DNA of 6,549 bases, from positions 1 to 6,549 of the forward strand of contig JBBSGC010000107.1 of assembly GCA_038254525.1 (NCBI GenBank), in the 5' to 3' direction. Below the pieces are notes generated by a model. The model worked only from the letters and a program-made list of their open reading frames with translations, was not told the DNA's origin and did no database searches. The translations under genes were made by a program, and so were the position numbers. Source of the DNA: JBBSGC01 sp038254525 (GTDB taxonomy: Bacteria > Actinomycetota > Actinomycetes > Propionibacteriales > Nocardioidaceae). This document shows, piece after piece, positions 1 to 6,161 of the stretch (positions within the stretch are counted from its first letter, which is position 1; each line of letters starts with the position of its first letter).

Positions 1-426
1 CTCCTGCCACTTTGCCGGCAGAACACGAGTGGCGTCTCGGACGGTGAGGATCACCTCTACGGGTGCTGGTGCCAACGAGTCGACGACACTGCGGGCCTGC
101 TCGGGCGTGGCGAAGCTCAGAAACTCCATCGAGACCACACTTGCCCGGCCCCGGTGTGCCAGCATCTCGGCCCGCAGCCGCGGCCACGCGCCGACCAACC
201 GCTCGTCGGGCGCGGCAGTGCCTGAGGACGACGGGAGGGCCAGCTGCAGGATGTCGCGGACAGCCCGACCCTGGGCACCCCATTCCCCGCCAGGAAACAG
301 CACACCCTCCGCGGTGAGGGCATCCCGGTTCTCGATCAGCAGGGACTGCAGGAAGCTGGTCCCGGTCTTCATGCCGCCGACGTGCAGGTAGACGACGGGC
401 GCGTCCGCCGGCGGTCCGCCTGCCAT
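1..426 (-). CDS. Sulfotransferase family protein, N-terminal 142 residues (runs off the left edge)
   Basis: Likely transfers a sulfuryl group from PAPS to an unidentified acceptor. Seen: the ATG at 426-424 opens a frame with no stop to base 1. Residues 11-30 read VVYLHVGGMKTGTSFLQSLL, a beta strand followed by the KTGT 5'-phosphosulfate loop typical of sulfotransferases. Residues 124-130 (EVILTVR), followed by Asp131, form the strand and Arg that in this fold contact the 3'-phosphate of PAPS. No signal peptide or membrane segment is seen. The start overlaps the uvrB stop by one base (TGATG), and there is no convincing Shine-Dalgarno, so translation is probably coupled to uvrB. The catalytic C-terminal half lies outside the window, so the acceptor cannot be guessed. 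The family call is firm; the exact function is unknown. Confidence 0.85.
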   Translation of the reverse strand, partial: MAGGPPADAPVVYLHVGGMKTGTSFLQSLLIENRDALTAEGVLFPGGEWGAQGRAVRDILQLALPSSSGTAAPDERLVGAWPRLRAEMLAHRGRASVVSMEFLSFATPEQARSVVDSLAPAPVEVILTVRDATRVLPAKWQE

Positions 427-2531
427 CAGCGGGAGCCGGCCGCCATCATCTGGCGCAGTTCCTTCTTCAGCTCCGAGATCTCGTCGCGCAGCCGCGCTGC
501 CAGCTCGAACTGCAGCTCGGCCGCTGCCGCGTGCATCTGGTCGGTGAGCTGCTGCACGAGGTCGGCCAGGTCGGCGGCCGGCAGGTTTGCCAGGTCGGCG
601 GCGTGCCGGCCCACGTCCTTGCGCGACAGCCCCGGAACCGGAGACTTGCCGCGGCTCTGCGAGCGGCCGGAGCCGCCCATCAGCTCGACGGTGTCGGCGT
701 CCTCGCGGGCAAGCAGGTCCGTGATGTCGGCGATCCGCTTGCGCAAGGGCTGGGGGTCGACGCCGTGCGCCGTGTTGTAGGCCTGTTGGATGGCGCGGCG
801 CCGGTTGGTCTCGTCGATCGCCTTGGCCATGGAGGCAGTGATTCTGTCCGCGTACATGACCACCTGTCCGGAGACGTTGCGCGCCGCACGTCCAATGGTC
901 TGGATGAGCGAGGTGCCCGAGCGCAGGAACCCTTCCTTGTCGGCGTCGAGGATCGCCACCAGGCTCACCTCTGGCAGGTCGAGCCCTTCTCGCAGCAGGT
1001 TGATGCCGACCATGACGTCGAACTCGCCCAGGCGCAGCTCGCGCAGCAGCTCGATGCGGCGCAACGTGTCGACCTCGCTGTGCAGGTAGCGGGTGCGAAC
1101 CCCAGCCTCCAGGAGGTAGTCGGTGAGGTCCTCCGACATCTTCTTGGTCAGCGTGGTGACCAAGATCCGCTCGTTGCGTTCGGTCCGCAGCCGGATCTCG
1201 TGGATGAGGTCGTCGATCTGGCCCTTGGTCGGCTTCACGACGACCTCCGGATCGACCAGTCCGGTCGGGCGGATGATCTGTTGCACGACCGAGTCGACCC
1301 GGCTCATCTCGTAGGGGCCGGGCGTCGCCGAGAGATAGACGGTCTGGCCGATGCGTTCGAGGAACTCCTCCCAGCGCAACGGCCGGTTGTCCATCGCGCT
1401 CGGCAGCCGGAAGCCGTGCTCGACCAGCGTGCGCTTGCGCGACATGTCGCCCTCATACATGCCGCCGATCTGCGGCACCGCCACGTGCGACTCGTCGATG
1501 ACCATCAAGAAGTCCTCGGGGAAGTAGTCGAGCAGGCAGTTGGGCGCCGACCCAGCAGACCGGCCGTCGATGTGCCGGGAGTAGTTCTCGATGCCGGAGC
1601 AGCTGCCCACCTGGCGCATCATCTCGATGTCGTAGGTGGTGCGCATCCGCAGCCGCTGGGCCTCCAGCAGCTGCCCGGTGCGCTCCAGCTCCGCCAGTCG
1701 ATCGGCGAGCTCCAGCTCGATCCCCGCGATCGCCCGCTCCATGCGCTCCGGCCCGGCGACGTAGTGCGTGGCCGGGAAGATGTAGAGCTCCTTGTCCTCG
1801 GTGATCACCTCGCCGGTGAGCGGGTGCAGCGTCATCAGTCGCTCGACCTCGTCGCCGAAGAACTCGATCCGCACCGCGAGCTCCTCGTAGACCGGAAACA
1901 CCTCGAGGGTGTCGCCGCGCACCCGGAAGGTGCCTCGCGTGCCGGCCAGGTCGTTTCGCGCGTACTGGATGTCGACCAGCTGGCGCAGCAGCGAGTCACG
2001 GTCCATCGAGTCACCGATGTGCAGCCGGACCATGCGGTCGACATATTCCTGCGGAGTGCCGAGGCCATAGATCGCGGACACGGTCGCGACCACGATCACG
2101 TCCCGCCGGGTAAGCAACGAGTTGGTCGCCGAATGGCGAAGCCGCTCGACCTCCTCGTTGAGCGAGGAGTCCTTCTCGATGTAGGTGTCGGTCTGCGGGA
2201 CGTACGCCTCCGGCTGGTAGTAGTCGTAGTAGGACACGAAGTACTCGACGGCGTTGTCGGGGAAGTAGCCGCGCAGCTCGTTGGCGAACTGGGCGGCCAG
2301 GGTCTTGTTGGGCTGCAGCACGAGCACCGGCCGCTGCACTCGCTCGGTGAGCCAGGCGATCGTGGCGGTCTTGCCGGTGCCGGTCGCGCCGAGCAGCACG
2401 GTGTCCTTGACGCCGCCGGTGATCCGCTCCTCCAGCTCAGTGATCGCAGTCGGCTGGTCGCCGGAGGGGGAGTAGTCGCTGACCACGTGGAACGGCGCCA
2501 CCTTGCGCTCGAGATCGGTGACTGGCCTCAT
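426..2531 (-). CDS. uvrB: Excinuclease ABC subunit UvrB
   Basis: DNA damage-verification helicase of nucleotide excision repair. It is loaded by UvrA, opens DNA around the lesion and recruits UvrC; it is cytoplasmic. The protein has 701 residues, normal for the family. Seen in order: Walker A GATGTGKT (48-55); the damage-probing beta-hairpin region around 96-125 (EYFVSYYDYYQPEAYVPQTD); Walker B DESH (346-349); helicase motif SATPG (401-405); the C-terminal helicase arginine motif QTIGRAARN (544-552); a linker rich in Gly/Ser/Arg (about 619-635); and a C-terminal UVR motif (about 654-692) that would bind UvrC. The start is the ATG at 2531-2529 (MRPVTDLERKVAPF). The open frame runs further upstream to 2948, but that part lies over the deacetylase gene and shows no UvrB homology. 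There is no Shine-Dalgarno next to the ATG. Undamaged, unlike the locus upstream of it. Confidence 0.97.
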   Translation of the reverse strand: MRPVTDLERKVAPFHVVSDYSPSGDQPTAITELEERITGGVKDTVLLGATGTGKTATIAWLTERVQRPVLVLQPNKTLAAQFANELRGYFPDNAVEYFVSYYDYYQPEAYVPQTDTYIEKDSSLNEEVERLRHSATNSLLTRRDVIVVATVSAIYGLGTPQEYVDRMVRLHIGDSMDRDSLLRQLVDIQYARNDLAGTRGTFRVRGDTLEVFPVYEELAVRIEFFGDEVERLMTLHPLTGEVITEDKELYIFPATHYVAGPERMERAIAGIELELADRLAELERTGQLLEAQRLRMRTTYDIEMMRQVGSCSGIENYSRHIDGRSAGSAPNCLLDYFPEDFLMVIDESHVAVPQIGGMYEGDMSRKRTLVEHGFRLPSAMDNRPLRWEEFLERIGQTVYLSATPGPYEMSRVDSVVQQIIRPTGLVDPEVVVKPTKGQIDDLIHEIRLRTERNERILVTTLTKKMSEDLTDYLLEAGVRTRYLHSEVDTLRRIELLRELRLGEFDVMVGINLLREGLDLPEVSLVAILDADKEGFLRSGTSLIQTIGRAARNVSGQVVMYADRITASMAKAIDETNRRRAIQQAYNTAHGVDPQPLRKRIADITDLLAREDADTVELMGGSGRSQSRGKSPVPGLSRKDVGRHAADLANLPAADLADLVQQLTDQMHAAAAELQFELAARLRDEISELKKELRQMMAAGSR

Positions 2532-2538
2532 GCGATCG

Positions 2539-2544
2539 AGCCTA
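2539..2544 (-). promoter_or_regulatory. Candidate -10 element for leaderless uvrB mRNA
   Basis: On the minus strand TAGGCT fits the actinobacterial -10 pattern TANNNT and ends 7 nt before the uvrB ATG, so transcription would start at or very near the start codon. This agrees with the lack of a Shine-Dalgarno close to the ATG; the nearest, GGAGG, ends 20 nt upstream. A -35 (CTGACG) 19 bp further upstream is weak. This is inferred from a six-base match only. Confidence 0.35.
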
Positions 2545-2614
2545 CGACGAGCCTCCGACAGTCCGTCAGCGCTGTGACCGGCGCCGAACCGCCCATGCCG
2601 TTGCGGCGGCGGCC

Positions 2615-2630
2615 AGGACCACCCGTTCGA
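2615..2630 (-). promoter_or_regulatory. Possible degenerate SOS (LexA) box upstream of uvrB
   Basis: Minus strand TCGAACGGGTGGTCCT has one perfect actinobacterial LexA half-site (TCGAAC) with the correct 4-nt spacer. The second half-site (GGTCCT against GTTCGA) matches at only 3 of 6 bases. It lies about 85-100 bp upstream of uvrB, a gene that is SOS-controlled in some bacteria. A chance match is quite possible in GC-rich DNA. Confidence 0.18.
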
Positions 2631-2754
2631 CGCGGCCGTAGGACTACGGGTTCCCCGGTGCCGCTGCGTTCCCGGCGGCTTGCTCGTGTCCGGCGAGGTA
2701 GGCGGCGACCAGTCCGCCGAGCGATGGCAGGTGGTAGCCCCCCTCCTGCACGAC

Positions 2755-2786
2755 AACGCTCGGCAGCCCCAACGCTCGACAGCCCC
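2755..2786 (-). repeat. 16-bp imperfect tandem duplication inside the deacetylase gene
   Basis: Plus strand: aacgctcggcagcccc (2755-2770) is followed at once by aacgctcgacagcccc (2771-2786), 15 of 16 identical. On the coding strand the unit encodes the join ...LGLPSV... once too often. The added 16 bp (+1 mod 3) returns the reading frame to the one used before the upstream 1-nt loss. Confidence 0.95.
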
Positions 2787-2990
2787 AGGGCGCCCAGCAG
2801 CCGGCCAGCCTCGCGGTAGCCCTCGGCACTGACCTGGAGCGGGCTCTCCGGGTCGTCGGCTGCGGCGTCCACGCCGAGAGAGACGACCAGCGCCGCCGCG
2901 CCGAACCAGGTGACCGCGCCGGCCAGCCGCTCCACGGCGGTGCACCACGCGTCGTCATCGGTCCCCGGCGCCAACGGCAAGTTGAGCGTG

Positions 2991-3020
2991 GTGCCCGTGC
3001 CGGTCCCGGTCCCGGTCGCG
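2991..3020. repeat. Five degenerate hexamers (GTSCCG-like) in the deacetylase gene
   Basis: Units gtgccc, gtgccg, gtcccg, gtcccg, gtcgcg run in tandem. On the coding (minus) strand they encode a Thr-Gly run within GFADATGTGTGTGTTLNLPL, in the loop before the NLPL strand. Gain or loss of a unit would keep the frame. Confidence 0.8.
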
Positions 3021-3747
3021 TCGGCGAACCCGACGACGTGCGGGAACCACCCGGCGCCCGGGTCGACGTGCACCGAGCCGTAGAACACGTCCGCTCGCTC
3101 GTAGAAGATCGCCGCGGTGCCGTTGCCGTGATGAGCGTCGACGTCGACGATCGCGACCCGGCCGCTCCCCGAAGCGCCTGCCCGGCCACGGCGGCGTTGT
3201 TGAGGTAGCAGGACCCGCCGTAAGCCGACCGGGTCACGTGGTGGCCCGGCGGTCGGCACAGCGCGTACGTGACGCGCTCCCCCGCCACGACGCGATCGAC
3301 GGCGGTCAGCGCACAGTCGGTGGCGGCCCGCGCGGCCCGGTAGGTGCCGGCGCCGACGAGCGTCATCGTGTCGTAGGCGAACTGGCCGGCCCTGGCGTGC
3401 ACCGCCGCGGCGGGTCCGACGGGCAGCGGTCCAAGCATCGCCGCAGTCGGGAACACGTAGGGCACGACGCGGTCCTGGCCCGGATCGTCGGCGAAGCCGG
3501 CGGCCAGCCACCGCTTGTGCACGTCGCGCAGGTGCGCCAGCAGCGCGCGGTCATGCACGGCGAGCACGTCCTCGTCGCCGTGCGCGGCGGCGGAGACCAC
3601 GGGATGGCCCGCCTCGGTGAGCGCCACCCGGATCACCTCGACCCGCTCAGCGACCTCCGTGCCCGGGGTCGAAACACCCACCCAGATCTCCGCGCCCGGC
3701 TCGTGGAGCAGCGTGTCGGTTGACCAGATGACCGGCGTCGTCGACAC

Positions 3748-3784
3748 CCTCGTCAGGATGCCAGGCGTACGGCAGGATGCCCAC
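3748..3784. promoter_or_regulatory. 37-bp divergent spacer between deacetylase and aminopeptidase genes
   Basis: The two genes start back to back (GTG at 3747 minus, ATG at 3785 plus). The spacer holds a 9-bp direct repeat CAGGATGCC at 3754-3762 and 3773-3781. The AGGA within the second copy sits 7 nt before the plus-strand ATG and can serve as its ribosome binding site. There is no recognisable -10 or -35. The spacer is short, so any promoters must lie at or inside the opposing gene starts. Co-regulation of the pair is an inference. Confidence 0.35.
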
Positions 3785-3883
3785 ATGCCGCGCGCTACTG
3801 ACTTGGGAATCAGGATCGGTTCGCTGTCGCCCGGCCCGACCAACTCCGTCCTCGACGTCGCCGGCGTCGGCCTCGGGCACGCC

Positions 3884-3917
3884 CATGCCGGTCCCCGAAC
3901 CGACGCTGCCCTCGGCG
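3884..3917 (+). repeat. 34-bp inverted repeat, left copy
   Basis: Begins CATGCCGGTCCCCGAACC and ends CCCTCGGCG. It is identical base for base to the reverse complement of 4282-4315. On plus it is read as HAGPRTDAALG of the aminopeptidase N-terminal piece; on minus it is read as AEGSVGSGTGM at the end of the inverted core. Confidence 0.97.
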
Positions 3918-4281
3918 GGTGGCTTCTCGCCACCACGGGAGGCCAGTGCCTGCTCCCAGGCGGCGGCGACGTCGGCTCGGCTCACCTGCATGCGCCGGGC
4001 GTCGTTGAGCCACGAGTCGTCGCACTCGGCGACGACCGGGATGATGAAGTCCTCGGCCACCCTGGGCTCGCGCTCGAGCATCAGCTCGCAGGCCGCGTCG
4101 TAGACCCGGCCGAGCTGCAGCGTCGAGGTCAGGAAGACGGGCGTCTCGAGGAACCCCCACTCGGCCGCGGTGATGAAGCCGGTGCACTCACCCGCTCCGT
4201 TGAGCACTGCCCCACCGGCCGGCACCACGCGTGCGAAGGCGTCGCCGGCGACCACCAGCACGCTGACGCCGGTGCGCGCGA

Positions 4282-4315
4282 CGCCGAGGGCAGCGTCGGT
4301 TCGGGGACCGGCATG
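4282..4315 (-). repeat. 34-bp inverted repeat, right copy
   Basis: Exact reverse complement of 3884-3917. Identity stops just outside it: the next outward base differs (C on the left copy, T in the corresponding reading of the right copy). On plus it is read as AEGSVGSGTGM leading into SCLGFK; on minus as HAGPRTDAALG leading into VARTGV. Confidence 0.97.
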
Positions 4316-4856
4316 AGCTGCCTCGGCTTCAAGGCGGCATCGGTACGGCATCTCGGGTGACTCCCGACGGGGCCACGGTCGCAGTCCTGCTGATGACCAA
4401 CTTCGGCGAGCGCAACCGGCTCACCGTCGACGGGGTGCCCGTGGGACGGCTGCTCGGCCCGGACCCCGGCCCGGACGGGCAGCCGGCCGGTTCGTGCATC
4501 GGCGTGGCCGTGACCGACGCGGCCGTCGACGGCCACGGCTGCTCGCGCCTCGCCCGGCGGATCGGACTGGGGCTCGCCCGCACCGGCTCGGTCGGACACC
4601 ACGGCAGCGGCGAGGTCTTCCTGGCCGCGGCCACCGGCCTGCGGGCCGACCGGGACGGGACCTACGAGCGTGTGGCGACCGTATCCGGGCGAGCGTTGGA
4701 CCCGCTCTTCGAGGCGGTCGTCGACGCGAGCGAGGAGGCGGCGCTCAACTCGATGCTCGCCTCGCCTACGGTCACCGGTCGAGGTGGCAACCGCAGGGAG
4801 GGGCTGCCCGCCGACGAGGTGGTCCGGATGCTCCGCAGCCACGGGCGGCTCTGACC

Positions 4857-5341
4857 GTGGCCGGGACGCAGCTCGAGGCCAGCATCCGGATGGCCGACGG
4901 AGTGCAGCTGGCGGCAACGCTGTATCTCCATGACGCCGGCCGAGGAGCGCAGCCGTGCATCCTCGAGGCGCTGCCGTACCGCAAGGACGACCTGACCAGC
5001 TCATCCGCGCCGGAGTACCAGCGACTCCGCGACGAGCACGGCTATGCCGTTTGCCGGCTCGACCCGCGCGGGACCGGCTCGTCCGGCGGCGACGCGACCG
5101 ACGAGTACCCCCGCCACGGGAACAGGTCGACCTGTGCGCCGTGATCGAGTGGCTGGCCGCCCAGGGGTGTCGCGACGGCTCCGTCGGCATGTACGGCACG
5201 TCCTACTCCGGTTTCGACTCGCTGCAGCTGGCGGCCGAACGTCCGCCGGCGCTGCGGGCCGTCGTGGCGATCTACAGCAGCGACGACCGGTGGACAGAGG
5301 ACGTGCACTGGCGCGGCGGGGCGCTGCGCGCCGACGGCTAA
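4857..5341 (+). pseudogene. S15 / CocE-NonD family hydrolase, frameshifted and truncated
   Basis: Full-length members are alpha/beta hydrolases with an X-Pro dipeptidyl-peptidase or cocaine esterase-like fold, usually 550-670 residues. Here about 160 codons remain. The GTG at 4857 lies 2 nt after the aminopeptidase stop, so the two were co-transcribed. The first piece reads IRMADGVQLAATLYL, ILEALPYRKDD and RLDPRGTGSSGGDATDEY. The frame then breaks at the C run 5108-5112; one extra C restores PPREQVDLCAVIEWLAAQ. The second frame holds MYGTSYSGF with the GxSYxG nucleophile serine codon at 5201-5203, then RAVVAIYSSDDRWTEDVHWRGGALRA, and stops at TAA 5339-5341. Homologues continue well past this point, so the catalytic Asp and His and the C-terminal jelly-roll domain are missing. 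The 88 bases that follow hold no S15 homology that I can see in any frame. Not functional. Confidence 0.85.
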
Positions 5342-5429
5342 CGCAACAACACCTTCTTGACAGTCGGCGCCCTGCTGAGCGACGGGCCCCCTGCGGCTTC
5401 AGCCGTGCCCGCGGTGAGACGATGCCGTC

Positions 5430-6032
5430 ATGGGTGCGACGCGCCGAATCACGGCGAAAACGAAGATCTTCCAGCTCAAGATCCAGCTGGCACACATTCG
5501 ACCGCCGGTGTGGCGACGCGTGCTCGTGCCCGGTGAGATCGACCTGGGCGAGTTGCACGAGGTCATCCAGACGGCCTTCGGATGGACCAACTCCCACTTG
5601 CACGAGTTCGAGGTGGGCGACGCCAGCTACGGAACGCCGGACCCCGACTGGGGTCGCGATGACGTCCAGGACGAGTCCCGCGCCAAGCTGTTCCGGCTGG
5701 CCGGGGAAGGCAGCCGACTGGGCTACACCTACGACTTCGGCGACAACTGGCAACACCAGCTGACGATCGAGAAGGTGCTCGACCCGGAGTCTGGGACGCG
5801 CTACCCGAGCTGCACGGCCGGTCGCCGAGCCTGCCCGCCCGAAGATGTCGGCGGACCCTGGGGATACGAGGACTTCCTCGACGCACTCGCAGACCCGAAC
5901 CACGAGGACCACGACGACCGGATCGAGTGGATCGGCGGCAGCTTCGATCCCGACGCATTCGACCTCACGGCGACGAATACCGAACTCAAGGCACTTGCGT
6001 GGGCCGCCGGCCCAATCCGGACGGTGCGCTGA
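5430..6032 (+). CDS. Plasmid pRiA4b ORF-3 / IS1096 TnpR-like family protein
   Basis: Family PF07929. Members occur on plasmids, as passenger genes of IS1096-type elements and as free-standing genes; the biochemical role is not established. The protein has 200 residues. Seen: the family N-terminus IFQLKIQLAHIRPPVWRR (13-30), the GELHEVIQTAFGWTNSHLHEF helix (40-60), YDFGDNWQHQLTIEKV (101-116), a C-x-G-x-x-A-C-P-P-E-D motif (128-139) that may be a metal or structural site, and GGPWGYEDFLDAL (141-153), with FDPDAFD near the end (172-178). The start is well defined: an in-frame TGA lies at 5415-5417 and the ATG at 5430 is the next start codon, with GGTGAGA (5413-5419) as a modest ribosome binding site 10 nt upstream. 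Open throughout, with high-GC codons, unlike the broken gene 88 bp upstream. No IS1096 transposase or terminal repeats are visible, so present mobility is not supported. Confidence 0.88.
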   Translation: MGATRRITAKTKIFQLKIQLAHIRPPVWRRVLVPGEIDLGELHEVIQTAFGWTNSHLHEFEVGDASYGTPDPDWGRDDVQDESRAKLFRLAGEGSRLGYTYDFGDNWQHQLTIEKVLDPESGTRYPSCTAGRRACPPEDVGGPWGYEDFLDALADPNHEDHDDRIEWIGGSFDPDAFDLTATNTELKALAWAAGPIRTVR

Positions 6033-6038
6033 CGCGGC

Positions 6039-6161
6039 TCAGACGACGAGTTCACGCAGCCGCTGCACGTCGACCGAAAGCCGCTCGATCGCGCTCTGCG
6101 CGGTCTCGTCCCTGCGGCGTGGAACATCCTGGGCCTTATATGTAACTGCGCTTTCCCGCGC
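6039..6161 (-). pseudogene. C-terminal fragment of an unrecognised protein
   Basis: From the in-frame TAG at 6164-6162, a 40-codon open stretch runs to TGA at 6041-6039. It ends with RRRDETAQSAIERLSVDVQ and then RLRELVV, a charged helix with heptad-like spacing and GC-rich third positions typical of real coding sequence in this genome. It has no plausible start codon near its beginning, so it looks like the tail of a gene whose front was lost at about 6160. It is convergent with the PF07929 gene (6 nt between stops). I do not recognise the parent family. Coding character is judged by eye only. Confidence 0.4.

Larger units (their letters stand above)
2644..3747 (-). pseudogene. Histone deacetylase / acetylpolyamine amidohydrolase-like gene, two frameshifts
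   Basis: Zn-dependent deacetylases of this family remove acetyl groups from acetylated lysines or polyamines. Three frame pieces read in order. 3747 to about 3165 gives VSTTPVIWSTD..., then RPPGHH (tandem active-site His at residues 169-170) and GSCYLNNAAVAG. About 3165 to 2787, in the other frame, gives DVDAHHGNG (Zn-binding Asp/His), YGSVHVDPGAGWFPHVVG and SLGVDAAADDP (third Zn ligand Asp). About 2770 to 2644 gives VVVQEGGYHLPSLGG (catalytic Tyr in GGY). The first break is a loss of one base near 3158-3171; the second is a 16-bp tandem duplication at 2755-2786. Repairing both gives 362 residues, normal length. The start is taken as GTG at 3747-3745 because similarity begins at STTPVIWS; an in-frame ATG lies some 13 codons upstream. 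The GGYCFxNNA and WFPHVVG style resembles acetylpolyamine amidohydrolases, but the substrate is not determined. It is divergent from the P1 peptidase gene. Mutation or sequencing error cannot be told apart here. Confidence 0.85.
3884..4315 (-). other. Inverted 432-bp segment (core of the aminopeptidase gene)
   Basis: Bounded by the two 34-bp repeats, with 364 bp between them. Within it the P1 peptidase is coded on the minus strand, while the sequence on both sides codes the same protein on the plus strand. Both repeats are crossed in the same codon phase from both directions (CAT GCC GGT CCC CGA...), so reversal of the segment rejoins the gene without loss or gain at either end. This is the product expected from recombination between the repeats. 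No invertase or integrase gene is present in the window, and misassembly across the repeat would give the same picture. Confidence 0.85.
3785..4854 (+). pseudogene. DmpA-type P1 family (S58) aminopeptidase gene with inverted core and a frameshift
   Basis: DmpA-like enzymes are self-cleaving N-terminal-nucleophile aminopeptidases acting on small peptides or amides. Pieces seen: 3785-3917 plus reads MPRATDLGIRIGSLSPGPTN and then DVAGVGLGHAH, the family N-terminus. The next part lies on the minus strand between about 4281 and 3918: VARTGVSVLVV, LNGAGECTGF, WGFLETPVFLTSTLQLGRV, DFIIPVVAECDDSWLND, AEGSVGSGTGM. Plus 4282-4334 then repeats EGSVGSGTGM and continues SCLGFK. One base is missing in the G run at 4333-4334; restoring it gives FKGGIGTASRVTPDG, the region of autoprocessing in this family. 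The frame 4335-4854 continues with TNFGERNRLTVDGVPVGR, GHHGSGEVFLAAAT and LDPLFEAVVDASEEAALNS to the TGA at 4852. Flipping 3884-4315 and adding one base gives one frame of 356 residues, close to the about 375 of DmpA. As it stands no full enzyme can be made. The start has a fair ribosome binding site (AGGA 3774-3777). Confidence 0.9.

Noticed and set aside
2566..2643. In-frame continuation after the deacetylase TAG (about 25 codons, ending AWAVRRRSQR) as a small gene or readthrough extension
   Set aside because: Homologues end near this stop as I recall. The stretch has only an internal GTG start and no ribosome binding site, so it is more likely chance in the uvrB upstream region.
531..2819. 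A 762-codon open frame on plus, antisense to uvrB
   Set aside because: Shadow frame from GC-rich third positions. The translation is rich in R/V/L/D/H repeats without any family motif, and it lies wholly over uvrB and the deacetylase end.
3140..3180. Programmed ribosomal frameshifting in the deacetylase gene
   Set aside because: No slippery heptamer or downstream structure is evident, the family is not known to use it, and the second break is a plain 16-bp duplication.
3647..4351. A separate 234-residue minus-strand gene
   Set aside because: Only its central part (about 3884-4315) has homology, to the middle of the P1 peptidase. Its ends are antisense to the plus-strand parts of the same gene and to the deacetylase, so it is the inverted core and not an independent gene.
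4129..5199. A 356-codon open frame on minus, antisense to the aminopeptidase and S15 genes
   Set aside because: Arg/Pro/Ser-rich shadow frame. The family motifs of P1 and S15 lie in other frames over the same bases.
5357..5362. Perfect TTGACA as a -35 box for the PF07929 gene
   Set aside because: At 16-18 bp spacing the -10 position is CGACGG-like, with no TANNNT, so a hexamer match alone does not support a promoter.
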